Origin: an uncultured Hyphomicrobiaceae bacterium
GTDB lineage: Bacteria > Pseudomonadota > Alphaproteobacteria > Rhizobiales > CAMYJA01
Length of the DNA stretch: 51,727 nt
Assembly: GCA_947258705.1 (NCBI GenBank)
Contig: CAMYJA010000013.1
Location: 1 to 51,727 of the forward strand
Direction of reading: 5' to 3'
Below the pieces are notes generated by a model. It was not told the DNA's origin. It made no database searches and was given only the letters and a program-made list of their open reading frames with translations. Shown piece after piece: positions 1 to 7,191 of this stretch. Positions within the stretch are counted from its first letter, which is position 1. Each line of letters begins with the position of its first letter. Position numbers and translations under genes: made by a program.

Positions 1-575
1 CCAAATAGAGACCGCGATTCGCGTTCTTCTGCGTATGCCAAACGGACATACATCCATACCAGAACCGGAAACATGAGAAGCGTCAGGATCGTTGGCCACT
101 GAAACAGGAAGCCCAGCATAATGAGGATGAAACCATCATATTGTGGATGCCGCACATATTGATAAGGCCCTGACATTGCGACGGCACCTTTTTTCTGTGC
201 CTTGTAGAGCACTTTCCATGACGCGGAGATCAGAATGAATCCGGCACCAATGAGAGCAAAGCTGATGAGATGAAACGGACCGAAATGCGGATTGGACTTC
301 CATCCGAACAGCATTTCAGGCAAGTGGCCTGAATCGTGTGCAAACCAATCCACCCCCGGATAGTTGCTCTGTAGCCAGCCCGACAGAATATAGAGCGTAA
401 CTGGAAAGCCATACATTTCGGTGAACAGGGCGACGAGGAAGGCGCTAAAGGCACCAAAAGATCGCCAGTCACGCTTTGTTCTGGGTTTGAAAAAGCTGAA
501 CGCAAAAATAATGAATATTGCGGAATTGATCAGCACCAGGAACCACAGGCCATATGCCGAGTAATCGGTATTCAT
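1..575 (-). CDS. Isoprenylcysteine/phospholipid methyltransferase-like integral membrane protein (partial, C-terminus off the window)
   Basis: Reading leftward from the ATG at 575 gives an open frame of about 191 residues to the window edge, so the C-terminus is missing. The protein is hydrophobic, with about four or five membrane segments. Near the visible end it has the family signature GPYQYVRHPQYDGF, followed about 40 residues later by an EE pair (AEERES). This matches the ICMT/PEMT-like membrane methyltransferases (SAM-dependent, acting on lipid or isoprenylated substrates). The substrate of the bacterial versions is mostly unknown. The gene follows the DUF2933 gene by 8 bp and is probably the last visible member of the leftward operon that starts at 2540. 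Such proteins recur in copper/heavy-metal clusters. The family is fairly certain; the substrate is not. Confidence 0.75.
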   Translation of the reverse strand, partial: MNTDYSAYGLWFLVLINSAIFIIFAFSFFKPRTKRDWRSFGAFSAFLVALFTEMYGFPVTLYILSGWLQSNYPGVDWFAHDSGHLPEMLFGWKSNPHFGPFHLISFALIGAGFILISASWKVLYKAQKKGAVAMSGPYQYVRHPQYDGFILIMLGFLFQWPTILTLLMFPVLVWMYVRLAYAEERESRSLF

Positions 576-583
576 TTTTATTC

Positions 584-841
584 TCACTTTGGATTCGGAT
601 CACGCTCAGCTTTTCGAGGGGGCTCAACGTCGCCATGTCTGTGGGCTCCGGCCCCCCCATGCAGGAGAAAATGCATTGCCAAGCAAGCGCCAAAAATAAG
701 AACCACCGGCAGTAATCCCACGAGCTCAAATTTGTTGCTGTCCCAAAGGGCGAGCACCACAAGGAAAAACGCGCCGACCGGCAGCCACACGCACAGCGAC
801 CGTATTACGGATGAAAACCCTGTACTGTTTTTATTGGACAT
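584..841 (-). CDS. DUF2933-type small membrane protein
   Basis: An 85-residue protein with two hydrophobic segments (about residues 16-34 and 40-58). A short histidine-containing tail follows, with MHFLLHGG then HRHGD. This hydrophobic pair plus MHxxxHG pattern is typical of DUF2933 proteins, which are of unknown function and frequent in heavy-metal resistance clusters. The start at 841 was chosen because AGGAG lies just upstream. The first codons overlap the 3' end of the CFA synthase gene by 11 bp, so the two are probably translationally coupled. The histidine tail could bind metal; that is inference. Confidence 0.7.
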   Translation of the reverse strand: MSNKNSTGFSSVIRSLCVWLPVGAFFLVVLALWDSNKFELVGLLPVVLIFGACLAMHFLLHGGAGAHRHGDVEPPRKAERDPNPK

Positions 842-2132
842 TAGCCTGCTCCTGTATCTCAATTTCTGAGTGTCGCGCCGAATGAAGCAGAGCGTGTCTA
901 TGATCTCCAGAATCGGCGATGTTTTTGGGGGAGATGCCCTGCTCGTCCTGAGAAATATAATCACGGGTCAATGGTAGAGCATCGCGATGCTTGGTGATCT
1001 GGATCTGAAATACCATATGATCACCGTATCGGAAGGCTGCTTCACTAATTGCCAGGTAGTACTCCCACATCCGGCAAAAGCGTACGTCAAGAAGCTCTGC
1101 AACCTCTCGCCTGTTGGCCTTGAAGCGCTCCGACCATAGTCTCAGTGTCTCTGCGTAATGCAGTCGTAATATTTCGATATCGGCGATCCATAATCCGGCT
1201 CTCTCGATGCTGGTCATTACCTCAGAAAGAGCTGGGGAATAACCGCCGGGGAAAATATATTTGCGGATCCATGAACTGGTTGTCGAAGGTCCTGCCATGC
1301 GACCTATGGAATGCAGGAGGAAAACACCGTCGTCGGTGAGCAAGTCTTTGATCTTGTCGAAAAACTCCTCGTAATGACGTATGCCGACATGCTCGAACAT
1401 GCCAACCGATACGATGCGATCATATTTGCCTGTTTCTTCCCGATAATCACGGAGAGCAAACTTTACCTGATCACTCTTCTTCGACTCTTGCGTTTTGCGG
1501 CAGGAATAGGCGAATTGTTCTTTGGACAGCGTCAGACCTTTCACCTGCGCACCTCGCTGTTGCGCGAGATAAAGCGCTAAACCGCCCCAACCGGAGCCTA
1601 TGTCGAGAACTCTATGGTCTGAGTTGATCCGCAATTTGGCTGCAAGGTGAATCTGCTTGTTGCGTTGAGCCGTTTCCAGATCCTCATCTGGGTTCGTGAA
1701 ATAGGCACAGGAATATTGCCGGTCACGGTCGAGGAACAAGTCATAAAGATCGTCCGGCAAATCATAGTGGTGCGCCACATTTTTCTGCGCCCGTCCGATG
1801 GGATTGTAGTGTTGCCAGCGCCGGTTTAGCAGACACATTTTGTTATAGGCGCTATAGGCGGGGTAGTTTAATGCGGTGGGCAAGTTTCGCATCAGGATTT
1901 CAGCAAGATCTTCGAGTGACCCCTTTTCAATCGTCAAGGTCCCATCCATATAGGCTTCGCCGACATGAAGGTCCGGGTTACACAAGAGTTTATAATGCAG
2001 CTTTTTGTTATGCAGCCGAACTGTTACCTCTGGTCCGGGCGCACTACCACTCAAATGGCGCCGCCCCTTGGCATCGATAACATTCAATTTGCCGATGTGA
2101 ATGACCGTCTTCAGAAAATGAGCCAGTAGCAT
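831..2132 (-). CDS. cfa: Cyclopropane-fatty-acyl-phospholipid synthase family protein
   Basis: A 433-residue SAM-dependent enzyme of the CFA synthase/mycolic acid synthase family. The SAM-binding motif VLDIGSGWGG is visible in the middle. Further family landmarks are HYDLPDDLYDLFLD before it and MFEHVG after it. The family adds a methylene bridge to double bonds of membrane phospholipid acyl chains, making membranes more stress-resistant. The ATG at 2132 is preferred over an in-frame GTG at 2147 because GGAGGG sits 8 nt before 2132, and the GTG overlaps that ribosome site. It lies in a leftward unit behind a CueR-type operator at 2578-2603, so copper induction is likely (inference). It may be a second, stress-specific copy; a housekeeping cfa elsewhere cannot be excluded. 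Confidence 0.88.
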   Translation of the reverse strand: MLLAHFLKTVIHIGKLNVIDAKGRRHLSGSAPGPEVTVRLHNKKLHYKLLCNPDLHVGEAYMDGTLTIEKGSLEDLAEILMRNLPTALNYPAYSAYNKMCLLNRRWQHYNPIGRAQKNVAHHYDLPDDLYDLFLDRDRQYSCAYFTNPDEDLETAQRNKQIHLAAKLRINSDHRVLDIGSGWGGLALYLAQQRGAQVKGLTLSKEQFAYSCRKTQESKKSDQVKFALRDYREETGKYDRIVSVGMFEHVGIRHYEEFFDKIKDLLTDDGVFLLHSIGRMAGPSTTSSWIRKYIFPGGYSPALSEVMTSIERAGLWIADIEILRLHYAETLRLWSERFKANRREVAELLDVRFCRMWEYYLAISEAAFRYGDHMVFQIQITKHRDALPLTRDYISQDEQGISPKNIADSGDHRHALLHSARHSEIEIQEQANVQ

Positions 2133-2219
2133 TGTCTGACCCTCCACAATTTGTGTCGGTTGGAAATAATTGTAAGTCGAGCCCCGTCATTCGCGGCAGG
2201 GCTCGACCCGTCTTTGTCG

Positions 2220-2540
2220 CTAAATTTTCCCGCGGAAATAATTGTAGAGCGGGACGAATATGAGGGCCACGTACCAGCCATATGCGAAGGATTCTACGAG
2301 ACCCAAAGCGAAGCTGGGCCAACTGATCCAGGTAACTCCCGGGAAAAGCTTTATCCACGCCGGATACATGGCGTGGCTCGGAAATAACAGGTCAAAGGCC
2401 ACACAGATCGCAAAAGTGATAGCCAGAAAGGTGCCAAGCGTCATGCCCAATGGCGTGATTGCCAATTTGTGTATTCCTGCGGTATCCGCGTTCGCATATT
2501 GCCCTTTCGTCGCTTGTGTAGGATGAATAGTGTCACTCAT
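2220..2540 (-). CDS. DUF5676-like membrane protein
   Basis: A 106-residue protein. A polar N-terminus of about 30 residues is followed by two membrane segments (about residues 32-52 and 70-98) joined by a loop with FPSHAMYPAW and FPGVTWISW. The end is GWYVALIFVPLYNYF. This pattern looks like the DUF5676 membrane family, which is often beside copper genes; the assignment is from memory of the family and not searched. The start at 2540 is set by GGAGG 5 nt upstream; an ATG 12 nt further out overlaps that site. It is the first gene of the leftward unit behind the CueR-type promoter at 2578-2603. Function unknown. Confidence 0.65.
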   Translation of the reverse strand: MSDTIHPTQATKGQYANADTAGIHKLAITPLGMTLGTFLAITFAICVAFDLLFPSHAMYPAWIKLFPGVTWISWPSFALGLVESFAYGWYVALIFVPLYNYFRGKI

Positions 2541-2572
2541 TTTAACCTCCATGGTTATAACCCCTTGTTACT

Positions 2573-2603
2573 AAGGTGGTGCTTCCATCAACTAGAAGGT
2601 CAA
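2573..2603 (-). promoter_or_regulatory. CueR-type operator/promoter for the DUF5676-cfa-DUF2933 unit
   Basis: Read on the minus strand, TTGACC (2603-2598) is followed by the dyad CTTCTAGTTGATGGAAG, the same arrangement as the four other copper-type operators in this window. The -10 hexamer at 19-bp spacing (CACCTT) is poor, so the promoter is either weak or uses a different offset. The site is about 35-60 bp upstream of the start at 2540. Confidence 0.65.
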
Positions 2604-2963
2604 GTGCCCTCGCAAATTTTTTTATGAACTTTTTGGCTGAGTACTTTTTCTCTCACGCTTTGCATCGCGGAATCCGGGAGATTAATAAAAAGGAGAAAAA
2701 ATAAAGGTTCGTTTCCGTGAGATAGATACGGATCAATCACACGAAACGGTGGCGACTTCGGGAGATAAATAATTCCGCCTATCTGGTGTGGTTTATATCC
2801 ACAATGACAGGATGGAGCTGGTGGGGAAGATCATTATTGCCGACTGATGACTGCGTTTGTTGAGTGCAGCAAACCAGAGCAAAGGCAACCGGTCCGAATA
2901 CGACGCGTGCTTGAGAATGACCAACGATAGAATAAGTCAATTTCCGTCCCAGAGCGAATAGGG
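2604..2963. other. Intergenic stretch without a recognised gene
   Basis: About 360 bases between the operator at 2573-2603 and the end of the cytochrome c gene. It is AT-rich near 2625-2710. An AAGGAG-like string near 2690 is not followed by a usable start codon. I see no convincing small gene or terminator. Confidence 0.5.
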
Positions 2964-3434
2964 CTATCTCTGCCGGCTTTGCTCATTGATCATATCTTGC
3001 CGCCGTCTGATCTTTTCCGGCCAGGTGCTTTTGATGTAGGAAAGAACAGCAATGATTTCCTCATCGCTTAGTTCGTCCTTAAAACCGCGCATGTCTGTTT
3101 CATAGTTGCTTCCAGCCAGGGCAGCAGAACCGAGCTTGGTTATTTTGAACAAAAGCCTATCGGAGTGATGCCAGGTATGACCTGTTTCATCATGCGGTGG
3201 GGCCGGTAGGCGTCCGTTATCAAGGCGGTTACGCCAATTCGGCTGTCCCTCCAGTTTCACACCGTGGCAACTGGCGCAGCTCTTTTGATAAATTTTTTCT
3301 CCGGAGCTGACGATCGTGCGGTCGCTTGACCGCAACAACGATGCATCCACCTTATTGTTTCCGAACGGCCAATAAAAATAGGTGGCCATGACGAAGACGA
3401 ACAAGGCCAATAGGCTCCAGGACATGGGGCGCAT
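2964..3434 (-). CDS. Membrane-anchored mono-haem cytochrome c
   Basis: A 156-residue protein. One N-terminal hydrophobic segment (about residues 5-23) would anchor it or act as an uncleaved signal. It has a single haem site, CASCHG, near residue 53, with likely sixth-ligand methionines further on (TDMRGF near residue 115). The closing helix region LSDEEIIAVLSYIKSTWP is typical of class I cytochrome c domains. The domain would face the periplasm and carry single electrons. It is encoded downstream of the beta-propeller protein gene, in the same direction and separated by a hairpin. In copper clusters such cytochromes may serve as acceptors for periplasmic oxidases; that role is inference. Confidence 0.85.
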   Translation of the reverse strand: MRPMSWSLLALFVFVMATYFYWPFGNNKVDASLLRSSDRTIVSSGEKIYQKSCASCHGVKLEGQPNWRNRLDNGRLPAPPHDETGHTWHHSDRLLFKITKLGSAALAGSNYETDMRGFKDELSDEEIIAVLSYIKSTWPEKIRRRQDMINEQSRQR

Positions 3435-3534
3435 AAAATTATTGACTCCGTGAATTCGAATTGGCGTTCGTTTGCTGCAATCTCGGTTCTGACACCCCCT
3501 CCCGGCATCAAAACGGGAGGCGGATTCAGAGGTT

Positions 3535-3564
3535 GAAAGACTGGGCGTTTTTCAACGCCCAGTC
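3535..3564 (-). terminator. Hairpin between the beta-propeller and cytochrome c genes
   Basis: On the minus strand an 11-bp stem (GACTGGGCGTT / AACGCCCAGTC, 3539-3564) closes on a GAAA tetraloop and is followed by a short TTTC. The U-run is short, so this may be a weak terminator or an mRNA-stabilising processing hairpin. A second 7-bp stem lies at about 3498-3520 (CCTCCCG / CGGGAGG). Confidence 0.5.
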
Positions 3565-3578
3565 CCGAAGTTTGTTGA

Positions 3579-4661
3579 TCAGCTTCCTGACGATTGAACG
3601 ATCTGGTGCCCCTTGCCGCCAATATTGATCTCACCGATGGCTTTAAGGCTCTTTGCATCAATCACCCAAACCTTCGGTTTGTCAGCGCTCGACACGTAAA
3701 CCTTTCCTGCCCCTCGAATAACCTTAAGGTGATAGGGCTCGGGCTTCAGCATCACATTCCTGGACTTGCCTGACGCCAGATCAACCGCGACGAGTTTGTT
3801 GCCGCCGAGGGAAGCAACAAAGAGCGTCCCGCCATCGTCGGAGAGATCAATTCCGTGCAAGGGAGATCCGCCGATCGAGAGCGTTTTCACGACCTCTTGC
3901 TTCGTTACATCGAGAACGGATACGGTGGCATCATCTATATTATTGGTGTAGAGCGTGTTTCCGTCCTTTGACAGGACCACGTGTTCCGGGCTCTCCCCAA
4001 CTACGGCGTTCCAGCGCACGAACCATTTATTCACGTCGATGGCGGATATCGTATTGTTTCCAGCGTTGCTGACATAGACCTGGCTGCCGTCTGGACTGAA
4101 TACCGCGTAGTTCGGCAGTGAGCCCGTCGCGATGTTGGCAACAACCTTGTAGGATTTGAGTTCAACCGCGCTCACCTTATCCTCGTTTGGATGGGTGACG
4201 ATTGCAAAACGTCCATTGGGACTTACCGCCACATGGTGGACAGCGCCTGGCACATCTATCCGGCGGACAATTGATCCATCGGCAACTTTTACAACGGATA
4301 ATGTGCTGATTTCGGATCCGGGCTTGATCGCCCCCTTAGGTGGTTTTGCGTGATGAGCGGCATGCTCATCCGCAGAAACCCCGGTCGGTTTCGCGATCTT
4401 CTTGGCGCTGGGTTCACGACCTTCATAACTGCCAGCAATCAGAAATTTGCCATCGGGTGTTTTCGCCAGGCCGTGAACAGCCTGCAACCCAGAAATTGCA
4501 CCGGTCACTTTATCGCTCTTGATGTCGACAATTACCAGTTTGTTATCGCTTCCAAGAGGCACATAGGCCACCTCGCCTGCAATTGCCGTTTGCGTGGCGG
4601 CTGCGAACGAGGCTGCGACAATAGCCACGCTCATCGTGTACTGAAAATAGGATTTCATCAT
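3579..4661 (-). CDS. Secreted YVTN/YncE-type beta-propeller protein with a His-rich insertion
   Basis: A 360-residue protein with a Sec signal peptide probably cleaved after TAIA (residue 28). Repeating blade motifs follow, for example VSPNGRFAIVTHP, FSPDGSQVYVSNAGN, LSKDGNTLYTNNID and LSDDGGTLFVASLGGN, as in YVTN-family seven-bladed propellers. Between blades one and two (about residues 83-117) there is a polar insertion with ADEHAAHHAK, a possible metal-binding loop. The family is periplasmic and mostly of unknown function. AAGGAAAG lies just upstream of the double ATG at 4661. The neighbouring cytochrome c gene runs the same way, so the two products may work together in the periplasm (inference). 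Confidence 0.82.
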   Translation of the reverse strand: MMKSYFQYTMSVAIVAASFAAATQTAIAGEVAYVPLGSDNKLVIVDIKSDKVTGAISGLQAVHGLAKTPDGKFLIAGSYEGREPSAKKIAKPTGVSADEHAAHHAKPPKGAIKPGSEISTLSVVKVADGSIVRRIDVPGAVHHVAVSPNGRFAIVTHPNEDKVSAVELKSYKVVANIATGSLPNYAVFSPDGSQVYVSNAGNNTISAIDVNKWFVRWNAVVGESPEHVVLSKDGNTLYTNNIDDATVSVLDVTKQEVVKTLSIGGSPLHGIDLSDDGGTLFVASLGGNKLVAVDLASGKSRNVMLKPEPYHLKVIRGAGKVYVSSADKPKVWVIDAKSLKAIGEINIGGKGHQIVQSSGS

Positions 4662-4688
4662 TCTTTCCTTTTAAAGAGTGTTTTTGAA

Positions 4689-4720
4689 CCGGGGACAATT
4701 TGAAGCTACGCTGTCCCCGG
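4689..4720 (-). other. Intergenic inverted repeat downstream of the Met-rich gene
   Basis: CCGGGGACA (4689-4697) pairs with TGTCCCCGG (4712-4720), a 9-bp perfect stem between the Met-rich gene and the beta-propeller gene. On the minus strand it is followed by TTCAAAAA and not by a U-run, so it is not a typical intrinsic terminator. It may stabilise or process the transcript. Confidence 0.4.
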
Positions 4721-4757
4721 CCATAATCTTTCTCGAAAGAAATATGCCATTGGCAAA

Positions 4758-5348
4758 TTACTTGACGATGGTGGCTCGGCCTGTCGTGCTGTCGACCTTC
4801 AGACGCATTACAAGCTCACCCTTGGCGGTCACCACGTCCGCGGTCACGATATTGCCCTCGCCTTTCTTTGCGTTGGCGGCTTTAAGCCGTGACAAACCGC
4901 GCATGACCAGCCTGCCATCGATAATCCGGGTGATTTCCTGCGGCGTGAAAGGGGTTTCGCGGCTGAAACCCATGCCGCCCATCATGCCCCGTCCCATGCC
5001 CATCATGCCTGGTCCCATGCCCATCATGCCTGGTCCCATGCCACCCATCATGCCTGGTCCCATGCCACCCATCATGCCGCGACCCATCATCATGCCCGGT
5101 CCCATGCCCTGGTTTCCCTGGCCCATCATCATTCCGGGGCGCATGCCCTGGTTTCCCTGGCCCATCATCATTCCGGGGCGCATGCCCTGGTTTCCCTGGC
5201 CCGGTGCCATCATCGTGCCGGGAGACTGGTTTTGTTGTCCCATGCCAGTGCCGGGTTGCATCATCTGCTGGGCGGCGGCCGGCAGTGAAAACGCGCCGAT
5301 GACAATCGCTATCGATGCGAGTTTTGTGAGGCTTTTGTTATAAGTCAT
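4758..5348 (-). CDS. Secreted Met/Gly-rich protein, long paralogue (candidate copper-binding)
   Basis: A 196-residue protein. A Sec signal peptide ends near SLPAAA, followed by QQMMQPGTGMGQQNQ. It then has 13-residue repeats of the form GNQGMRPGMMMGQ and shorter GMGPGMMG units, reaching about residue 130. The last 65 residues are non-repetitive (ETPFTPQEITRIIDG ... VDSTTGRATIVK) and look like a small folded domain. Methionine clusters of this kind bind Cu(I) in periplasmic proteins such as CopC/PcoE-type and CueO loops, so copper binding is a reasonable inference. The start at 5348 follows AAGGAAAAG. It is the second gene of the unit driven from 6019-6049 and a paralogue of the upstream gene. 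Confidence 0.75.
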   Translation of the reverse strand: MTYNKSLTKLASIAIVIGAFSLPAAAQQMMQPGTGMGQQNQSPGTMMAPGQGNQGMRPGMMMGQGNQGMRPGMMMGQGNQGMGPGMMMGRGMMGGMGPGMMGGMGPGMMGMGPGMMGMGRGMMGGMGFSRETPFTPQEITRIIDGRLVMRGLSRLKAANAKKGEGNIVTADVVTAKGELVMRLKVDSTTGRATIVK

Positions 5349-5444
5349 GGTCTTTTCCTTTTTTGCATTTGAGAAAGTGAATTGGTCTTGAGAAAATTGC
5401 GGACAGGGAGAGCACCGCCCATTAGGGCTGAACGCTCCTGTAAG

Positions 5445-5466
5445 CCCCTCGCGAACCCGCGAGGGG
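5445..5466 (-). other. Leader hairpin upstream of the long Met-rich gene (copy 1)
   Basis: A 9-bp GC-rich stem CCCCTCGCG / CGCGAGGGG with a 4-nt loop lies about 100 nt before the start at 5348. The same hairpin with nearly the same flanks is found before the paralogue (5923-5942). Its conservation in both copies follows from duplication of the whole leader-plus-gene unit. It could end readthrough from the upstream gene or stabilise the mRNA. Confidence 0.5.
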
Positions 5467-5488
5467 AAGAGATATTGAGAGATGTCGT

Positions 5489-5695
5489 TCATCTCATTCC
5501 GGGTCCCATGCCATGAGTACCCTGTTTATCCATCATCCCGGGTCCCATGCCCTGAGCACCCTGGCCATCCATCATTCCAGGTCCCATGCCTTGGGTACCC
5601 TGGCCATCCATCATCCCGGGTCCCATGCCTTGAGTGCCCTGGCCATCCATCATCCCGGGTCCCGTGCCCCGGTTTCCCTGCCCCATCATCGTATC
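5489..5695 (-). repeat. 39-bp in-gene tandem repeat
   Basis: About five imperfect copies of a 39-bp unit (13 codons) make up the 3' half of the short Met-rich gene. Copies differ at a few positions (for example GQGAQ versus GQGTQ). Units with the same 13-residue period occur in the long paralogue at about 5090-5205. Such arrays expand and contract by slippage. Confidence 0.75.
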
Positions 5696-5824
5696 AGGGT
5701 GCTGGTTTTGTTGTCCCATGCCAGTGCCGGGTTGCATCATCTGCTGGGCGGAGGCCGGCAATGAAAACGCGCAGATGACAATCGTTATCGATGCGAGTTT
5801 TGTAAAGCTTTTTTTATAAGTCAT
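5489..5824 (-). CDS. Secreted Met/Gly-rich protein, short paralogue (candidate copper-binding)
   Basis: A 111-residue protein almost identical in its first 40 residues to the downstream paralogue (signal peptide ending SLPASA, then QQMMQPGTGMGQQNQ). After that it is nothing but repeats: about five near-copies of a 13-residue unit such as DGQGTQGMGPGMM, encoded by a 39-bp tandem DNA repeat. It lacks the folded C-terminal domain of the long paralogue and ends at GMGPGMR, so it may be a shortened copy. It is nevertheless first in the unit behind the CueR-type promoter at 6019-6049. The start at 5824 follows AGGAAAAG. Cu(I) binding by the methionines is inferred. Confidence 0.7.
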   Translation of the reverse strand: MTYKKSFTKLASITIVICAFSLPASAQQMMQPGTGMGQQNQHPDTMMGQGNRGTGPGMMDGQGTQGMGPGMMDGQGTQGMGPGMMDGQGAQGMGPGMMDKQGTHGMGPGMR

Positions 5825-5922
5825 GGTCTTTTCCTATATCTGCATTTGAGAGAGTGAATTGCCTTGATAAAATTACGGACAGGGACAGCACCGTCCAATA
5901 GGTCTGAACACGCCAGTAAGCT

Positions 5923-5942
5923 CCCTCGCGAACCCGCGAGGG
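5923..5942 (-). other. Leader hairpin upstream of the short Met-rich gene (copy 2)
   Basis: An 8-bp stem CCCTCGCG / CGCGAGGG with a 4-nt loop, inside the roughly 190-nt leader between the promoter at 6019-6049 and the start at 5824. It is the twin of the hairpin at 5445-5466. Confidence 0.5.
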
Positions 5943-6018
5943 GAAGAGAGATATTGAGAGGTGTTGTTCGTCTCATTGAAAACCAATCTTAGGGGCTTAG
6001 GCTCTGTTGATTTTTTAA

Positions 6019-6049
6019 AGGCTAGAGGTTCTACTTACTGGAAGGTCAA
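6019..6049 (-). promoter_or_regulatory. CueR-type operator/promoter for the Met-rich protein genes
   Basis: On the minus strand: -35 TTGACC (6049-6044), a 19-bp spacer carrying the dyad CTTCCAGTAAGTAGAAC, and -10 TAGCCT (6024-6019). The overlong spacer and dyad are the hallmark of promoters activated by MerR/CueR regulators. It is about 195 bp upstream of the first Met-rich gene. Confidence 0.75.
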
Positions 6050-6399
6050 ATAGTTTTTTTGCACTTTACCACAGCGCAAATATCAACAATTCATGATGAA
6101 AAATTTGGGGGAACAACCGAAACTGCAGACAGCTCGAAATCGGTGTTGGTGTGATAATGAGAAGCAGGTGTATTGAATGTGTCAGCCGACAGTTGAGCCG
6201 AACTCCCTCTTAATAACTTGGTTCAACTGTTTCAGAAAACCTTACAGCGGACAGTTATGAAACGGAGAAATAAAAAGGGCATATTTGCGCCTGAAAGATG
6301 CGGCTCAGCCGAAAGCCTGAGTTCACGCTCCCTCGCACACACCATTGAGGGTCGCCGGTCTGGAAAGCCACAAATTTCCACGGGAGTTTGGTAAAAGGC
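6050..6399. other. Intergenic stretch without a recognised gene
   Basis: About 350 bases between the CueR-type promoter and the end of the MCFS-type membrane protein gene. It is AT-rich to about 6120. I see no convincing coding frame, RNA or terminator on either strand. Confidence 0.5.
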
Positions 6400-7086
6400 C
6401 TACGCAAATATGATTGGACATTCCCGTTGGCATTTGTTCCGCAGAATAATGTAGATGAGGTGAATGGTTCCTATTCCGCCTAATAGGCAGAAAAAGGAAA
6501 TATAAGCGTGAATCAGGAAAAGATAGATCACGATAACGATGACCATGAGGGTCACGCCGAATAACCGCACATGCAGATATGTCGATGCCAGCGGTGGCGC
6601 GATAATCAAAAACAGATAAATTGCATAAGTCAGCCATCGCGGAATGAGATAATCGAGAAACATCGTATCCTCATAAGAGAGCGAGTGCCTGTTAATGCTG
6701 ACCTTGATCCAGTCAGGATTTATCAAATGCGGAATAAAGAGGACCAATCCCAACAGCGCACCTGCCAATGCCAATTGCAATAACAGTTTCTTGCGGTTGC
6801 TCTCCGGTGGCTCCAACGCATAAACACTATATGGAATCCACACCGGCCACATAAACCAGGAAAAAAAGATAAATCCCATCGCCCCCCACCAGACCATGAA
6901 TGGATCGCTGTCGTTCAACCCCATCCAGACATGACCTTCCAGCACTTGCTGAACGCCTGCCCATGCCGGCATGAGCGCGATCGGAAAATATCGCTTGTTT
7001 ATTTCCCATGCCTTCCAGCTCGCGAAAGCGCCCCCGGTGACCAACACCCCTCCGGTCGCAAAACTAACGGATTCTGAAAAACACAT
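6400..7086 (-). CDS. MCFS-type multi-pass membrane protein (DUF6629-like)
   Basis: A 228-residue hydrophobic protein with about seven membrane segments. It starts MCFSESVSFATG, the signature start of a family usually labelled DUF6629 or hypothetical; the name is a tentative recollection. Other visible points are HVWMG near residue 52 and several tryptophan/proline-rich turns (WFMWPVWIPY). It ends with a cysteine pair (NKCQREC). No function is known. It is the last gene of the leftward series TVP38-4TM-permease-this gene, separated from the permease by 105 bp. It may therefore share the copper-type promoter at 9814-9844 or have its own promoter. Confidence 0.6.
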   Translation of the reverse strand: MCFSESVSFATGGVLVTGGAFASWKAWEINKRYFPIALMPAWAGVQQVLEGHVWMGLNDSDPFMVWWGAMGFIFFSWFMWPVWIPYSVYALEPPESNRKKLLLQLALAGALLGLVLFIPHLINPDWIKVSINRHSLSYEDTMFLDYLIPRWLTYAIYLFLIIAPPLASTYLHVRLFGVTLMVIVIVIYLFLIHAYISFFCLLGGIGTIHLIYIILRNKCQRECPIIFA

Positions 7087-7191
7087 TATTCGCTCCAGTA
7101 CATTTCATGAGCTTTCGAACTGATGCTGGCATTTATCGGGGTAAATCGGGGTAAAAATGACGGTGATCACCTCTCCGGGTGGAATGCTACG

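Larger units (their letters stand above)
5228..5978. repeat. Tandem duplication of a leader-plus-gene unit (copies at about 5228-5500 and 5700-5978)
   Basis: The two stretches match closely over the first 40 codons, the ribosome site, the entire 140-bp leader with its GC-rich hairpin, and on to the string GAGATGAACGACATC-like end. The duplication therefore includes regulatory RNA as well as the coding part. The copies differ by scattered substitutions and small indels, so the event is not very recent. Confidence 0.75.

Noticed and set aside
4678-5343. A Pro/Met-rich open frame on the plus strand with MPGPMPP repeats
   Set aside because: It is the antisense reading of the Met/Gly repeat genes, which have a signal peptide and ribosome site on the other strand.
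5489-5695. Regular 39-bp repeats that might suggest a CRISPR array
   Set aside because: The repeats are directly adjacent with no unique spacers and stay in frame with a secreted protein gene; no cas genes are present.
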